Of a DNA stretch of 36,321 nucleotides, positions 33,592 through 36,321 are shown piece by piece (within the stretch, counting starts at the first letter, position 1; each line of letters opens with the position of its first letter). Under the pieces are notes generated by a model that saw nothing but the letters and a program-made list of their open reading frames with translations, had not been told where the DNA came from and did no database searches. Both the position numbers and the translations under genes were made by a program. Source of the stretch: Phenylobacterium sp. Root700 (GTDB lineage: Bacteria > Pseudomonadota > Alphaproteobacteria > Caulobacterales > Caulobacteraceae); assembly GCF_001429025.1 (NCBI RefSeq), contig NZ_LMHT01000032.1, positions 335-36,655 on the forward strand, given 5' to 3'.

Positions 33592-34062
33592 ATGCCGGAG
33601 GCTGTGCAGCTGGATGACACTGACCGCCGATTGCTGCGGGTGCTGCAGCGGGATGGGCGGATCAGCAACCTGGATCTCGCCACCCAGTGCCACATCTCGC
33701 CCTCGGCCTGTTCAGACCGGGTGCGGCGTCTGCGCGAGCGGGGCGTGATCAAGGGTTTCGCCGCGATCCTCGATCCGAAAGCCATCGACCGCGCCCTCCT
33801 GATCTTCGTGGAAGTTCAGCTTGATCGCACGACGGGCGACACCTTCACAGAGTTCGCCCAGGCCGCGCAGCGTACGCCGGAAATCCTCGAATGCCACATG
33901 GTGGCGGGCGGCTTCGACTACCTGATCAAGGCGCGGGTCAGCGACATGGAGGCCTATCGCGGCTTCCTGGGCGAGGTCTTGGTCGGCATGCCCGGCGTCC
34001 GTGAGACGCGGACCTATGCGGTGCTGGAAGAGGTCAAGTCCGTGACCGAGTTGCCGGTCTGA
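33592..34062 (+). CDS. putR: Lrp/AsnC-family regulator, probably PutR
   Basis: A 156-residue feast/famine regulator: winged helix (LDDTDRRLLRVLQRDGRIS, LATQCHISPSACSDRVRRL) and RAM domain (VAGGFDYLIKARVSDMEAY). The chosen ATG has AAGGGAGAAG before it; an ATG 33 bases upstream would add eleven residues. Divergence from putA is the usual setting of PutR, an activator responding to proline. It ends directly against the stop of the convergent 2-hydroxyacid dehydrogenase gene. Confidence 0.92.
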   Translation: MPEAVQLDDTDRRLLRVLQRDGRISNLDLATQCHISPSACSDRVRRLRERGVIKGFAAILDPKAIDRALLIFVEVQLDRTTGDTFTEFAQAAQRTPEILECHMVAGGFDYLIKARVSDMEAYRGFLGEVLVGMPGVRETRTYAVLEEVKSVTELPV

Positions 34063-34950
34063 TCAGTAGCCGGCCTGTGGCGAGACCAGTCCCTCGATCG
34101 GCTCGCCGCGACGGAAGCGGGCGATATTGGCGGCGATCCGCGCTGAGGCGCTGACAGGGTCGGTGGCCGCCGCCACATGCGGCGTGATCGTGATCGCGGG
34201 ATGAGGCCAGAAGGCATGATCGGCGGGCAGGGGCTCGGTCTCGAAGACGTCCAGCACGGCGTGTGAGATCTGGCCGCTCGCCAGCGCGGCCAGCAGGTCG
34301 GCCTGCACCAGATGGCCGCCGCGCCCGACATTGATCACGCTGGCGCCGAGTTTCATGCGACCGAAGGTGTCGCGGCCAAGGACGCCTCGGGTCTGGGCGG
34401 TCAGCGGCAGCAGGTTGACCACGATGTCGCTGCTCGCCAGCAGGTCATCAAGGTCGCCATGGCTGCGGCTCCAGGCGCAGACCCTGAAGCCAAGTTTCTC
34501 CAGCAGCGCCGCGCTGGCCCGCGCCATCTCTCCAAAGCCCAGCAGGCCGACCTGACGTTCGGCCGCCGGGGGCTGGGGCAACGGGTTCCAGACGCCCTGC
34601 GCCTGCTGGTCGCGATAGGCCGGGGCTTGGCGGTGTAGAGCCAGCACATGGGCGGCGATGGCCTCGGCCATCTGCGTGGCGAGGCCCGGATCGATCAGCC
34701 GGGCGAGGGGCAGATGAACGGGCAGGGCGGGATCGCCTAGCAGGCCATCGACCCCGGCCCAGGCCGACTGGATGAACCGCAGGCCAGGCATTGTCGCCAG
34801 CTGGCCCGGCGCGGGATTGGCCACGACTGCGATGTCCGCGTCGTTCGCCAACCCAGCCACGATACGCTCCTCTGGAAGCGCGGCGCGCAGGGCTTCCAGC
34901 CACTGATCGGTAGCGTTGGCGGGCAAGCGGGCGAGAAAGGCGATGGTCAT
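34063..34950 (-). CDS. D-2-hydroxyacid dehydrogenase, glyoxylate/hydroxypyruvate reductase A-like
   Basis: An NAD(P)H-dependent reductase of 2-oxoacids, 295 residues, resembling GhrA. Nucleotide motif GLLGFGEMA, then catalytic Arg in INVGRGGHLVQADLL, Glu in DVFETEPLP and His in ITPHVAAAT, in the expected order. The N-terminal WAGVDGLL segment is also typical. The actual substrate cannot be assigned. The stop codon abuts the putR stop with no gap, so transcription from both sides must converge here. Confidence 0.92.
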   Translation of the reverse strand: MTIAFLARLPANATDQWLEALRAALPEERIVAGLANDADIAVVANPAPGQLATMPGLRFIQSAWAGVDGLLGDPALPVHLPLARLIDPGLATQMAEAIAAHVLALHRQAPAYRDQQAQGVWNPLPQPPAAERQVGLLGFGEMARASAALLEKLGFRVCAWSRSHGDLDDLLASSDIVVNLLPLTAQTRGVLGRDTFGRMKLGASVINVGRGGHLVQADLLAALASGQISHAVLDVFETEPLPADHAFWPHPAITITPHVAAATDPVSASARIAANIARFRRGEPIEGLVSPQAGY

Positions 34951-35014
34951 GGGGTTTCAGATAGCATTCACGGTCGGCCTTGCGCGCGCCCCGATTTCGG
35001 CGTGACCTCGCGCG

Positions 35015-36256
35015 ATGAAGCTCAATCCCGAAGACACCGTGATCCTGGATCGACTGGCGGGCGAAGAGGCCGAAATCCTTGGCCGCGCCGTCGACTGGTG
35101 CGCCATCCCGTCTGGCAGCCGTAACCTCGCGGGTCTCGAATCTCAACGCGCCGTGCTTGTAGACGTGCTGCGCGAACTGCCGGGAAAGGTCGAAAGCCTA
35201 GCCCTGGCCGACAGCCATGAGGTCGCCGCCGACGGCGAATTGCGAGCCCAGCACCACACGCCGGCCCTGCGCCTGACGGTTCGGCCCGACGCGGCGGTGC
35301 AGGTGATCCTGACCGGCCACTACGACACCGTCTATCCGGCTGAGAGCAGCTTCACTCGCGTGGTCCCGCGCGGTGACGGCGCCCTGAACGGACCGGGGAT
35401 CGCCGACATGAAGGGCGGGATCAGCGTCATGCTCGCCGCCCTGCGGGCCATTGAGGCCCATCCCGCCAAGGCCGATCTCGGCTACCGCGTCCTGCTCTCG
35501 CCGGACGAGGAGATCGGGTCGCTGGCCTCAGGGCCGTTGCTCGCCGAACTGGCCGGGCAGGGCCATGTCGGCCTGACCTATGAACCGGCCATGGCCGGCG
35601 GAGCCCTGGCCGCTGAACGCAAGGGCTCAGGCAATTTCCACGTGGTGGTGCGGGGCCGGGCGGCGCATGCCGGCCGCGACTTCGCCAAGGGCCGTAACGC
35701 GATCGCCGCGGCCGCCGACCTCGCCGTGCGGCTCGCGGCCGCCAACGGCCAGCGCGACGGCGTGACCCTGAACGTCGCGCGGATCGACGGCGGCGGACCG
35801 CTGAACATGGTGCCCGACCTGGCCGTGGTCCGGTTCAACATCCGACTGCCGGATGCGGCGGCGGGCGAATGGGCGCTGGCCTTCGTGAAGCAGGCCGTGG
35901 CGGCGACGCAGGTGGACGGGATCGAGGCCGAATTGCACGGCGGCTTCACCCGCCCGGCCAAGCCGTTCACACCGGCGCAGCAGACCTTGTTCGGAGCGGT
36001 GAAGCAGGCCGGCGCCCTGCTGGGCCAGGAGATCACCTGGGCCTCGTCGGGCGGAGTCTGCGAGGGCAACAACCTCTTCGCGGCCGGGCTGCCGAACGTC
36101 GACACCCTGGGCGTTCGCGGCGGCGACATCCACAGCGAGGCCGAACACGCCTGGCCGGGGAGTTTCGTGGAGCGTGCTCAGCTCTCGGCCCTGATCCTGG
36201 CCAAGCTCGCCACCGGCGAGATCCCCGCCGCGAAGATCAAGGCGGCGATGGGTTAG
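35015..36256 (+). CDS. M20 family metallopeptidase / amidohydrolase (CPG2-like)
   Basis: A two-domain, di-zinc hydrolase of 413 residues that removes an acyl or amino-acid group from an amide. Metal and catalytic groups are in order: LTGHYDTVYP (His, Asp), GPGIADMKGG (bridging Asp), LSPDEEIGS (catalytic and metal Glu), TYEPAM (Glu) and GGDIHSEAEHA (His). The dimerisation domain lies between with GRAAHAGRDFAKGRNAI. The order and length best match glutamate carboxypeptidase-like M20 proteins. The substrate is unknown. A dyad repeat begins right after the stop. Confidence 0.92.
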   Translation: MKLNPEDTVILDRLAGEEAEILGRAVDWCAIPSGSRNLAGLESQRAVLVDVLRELPGKVESLALADSHEVAADGELRAQHHTPALRLTVRPDAAVQVILTGHYDTVYPAESSFTRVVPRGDGALNGPGIADMKGGISVMLAALRAIEAHPAKADLGYRVLLSPDEEIGSLASGPLLAELAGQGHVGLTYEPAMAGGALAAERKGSGNFHVVVRGRAAHAGRDFAKGRNAIAAAADLAVRLAAANGQRDGVTLNVARIDGGGPLNMVPDLAVVRFNIRLPDAAAGEWALAFVKQAVAATQVDGIEAELHGGFTRPAKPFTPAQQTLFGAVKQAGALLGQEITWASSGGVCEGNNLFAAGLPNVDTLGVRGGDIHSEAEHAWPGSFVERAQLSALILAKLATGEIPAAKIKAAMG

Positions 36257-36258
36257 AT

Positions 36259-36305
36259 GCTCCCCCTCTGGGGGAGCTCCCGGCCTTTTGGCCGGGTGAG
36301 GGGGA
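36259..36305. repeat. Dyad repeat, family B, after the M20 gene
   Basis: GCTCCCCC/GGGGGAGC (36259-36277, loop TCT) is followed by CCCGGCC/GGCCGGG (36279-36296, loop TTTT). TCCCCCTC (36261-36268) can alternatively pair with GAGGGGGA (36298-36305), which would disrupt the first hairpin and close the whole element. Lies 3 bases after the stop codon and may continue past the window edge. Confidence 0.65.
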
Positions 36306-36321
36306 CTTTGACTCCTGCCGC

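Overview
The window looks like a chromosomal segment of a GC-rich alphaproteobacterium, most likely a member of the Caulobacteraceae (Caulobacter or Phenylobacterium). This is inferred from three things. The core cluster murA - DUF2948 - hisD - UPF0262 - low-Mr phosphatase - infA - maf - RNase E/G - yacG - tRNA-Phe is a gene order known from alphaproteobacteria. The tRNA-His has G1:U72 and A73 with no encoded G-1, an alphaproteobacterial peculiarity. Short dyad repeats sit in several gene borders. I see no prophage, insertion sequence, CRISPR array, rRNA or integrase.

Layout. (1) 1-3.2 kb: histidine utilisation, with hutI (cut by the left edge) divergent from hutF-hutC and a palindromic HutC-type operator between them. 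(2) 3.3-9.9 kb: a DUF1428 gene, an Lrp-type regulator, and divergent from it the tyrosine degradation operon (aromatic aminotransferase, hpd, hmgA, fah, Rieske protein). The genes overlap by 4 bases or are separated only by a dyad repeat. (3) 9.9-12.3 kb: a threonine aldolase gene preceded by a leader that can fold into a gap-free three-way junction with its Shine-Dalgarno in the closing stem, then a stand-alone AAA/RecF-like ATPase. (4) 12.4-15.1 kb, minus strand: DUF445 membrane protein, solitary HicB-like protein, hemolysin-III family protein. (5) 15.2-18.6 kb: SDR dehydrogenase and thiolase convergent with an acyl-CoA dehydrogenase, a lipid or CoA-ester oxidation module. (6) 18.8-26.8 kb: tRNA-Thr, then the conserved housekeeping cluster, interrupted after hisD by a secreted glycine-zipper/SH3 protein gene flanked by repeats. 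(7) 26.8-30.3 kb: a DNA-deoxyinosine glycosylase-like gene, a 650-base gene-free stretch, exbB-exbD-tonB with a strong terminator, and tRNA-His. (8) 30.4-36.3 kb: putA divergent from its Lrp-type regulator, a GhrA-like 2-hydroxyacid dehydrogenase and an M20 metallopeptidase.

Functional theme. Much of the window is amino-acid catabolism (His, Tyr, Thr, Pro), each module with its regulator or regulatory structure next to it: HutC, two Lrp-family proteins, and an RNA leader. The best candidate for something undescribed is the leader at 9967-10050. Next are the repeat whose outer arm supplies the ribosome-binding site of hmgA, and the minimal RNase E/G overlapping the zinc protein gene yacG. All calls come from reading the sequence; no database search was possible.
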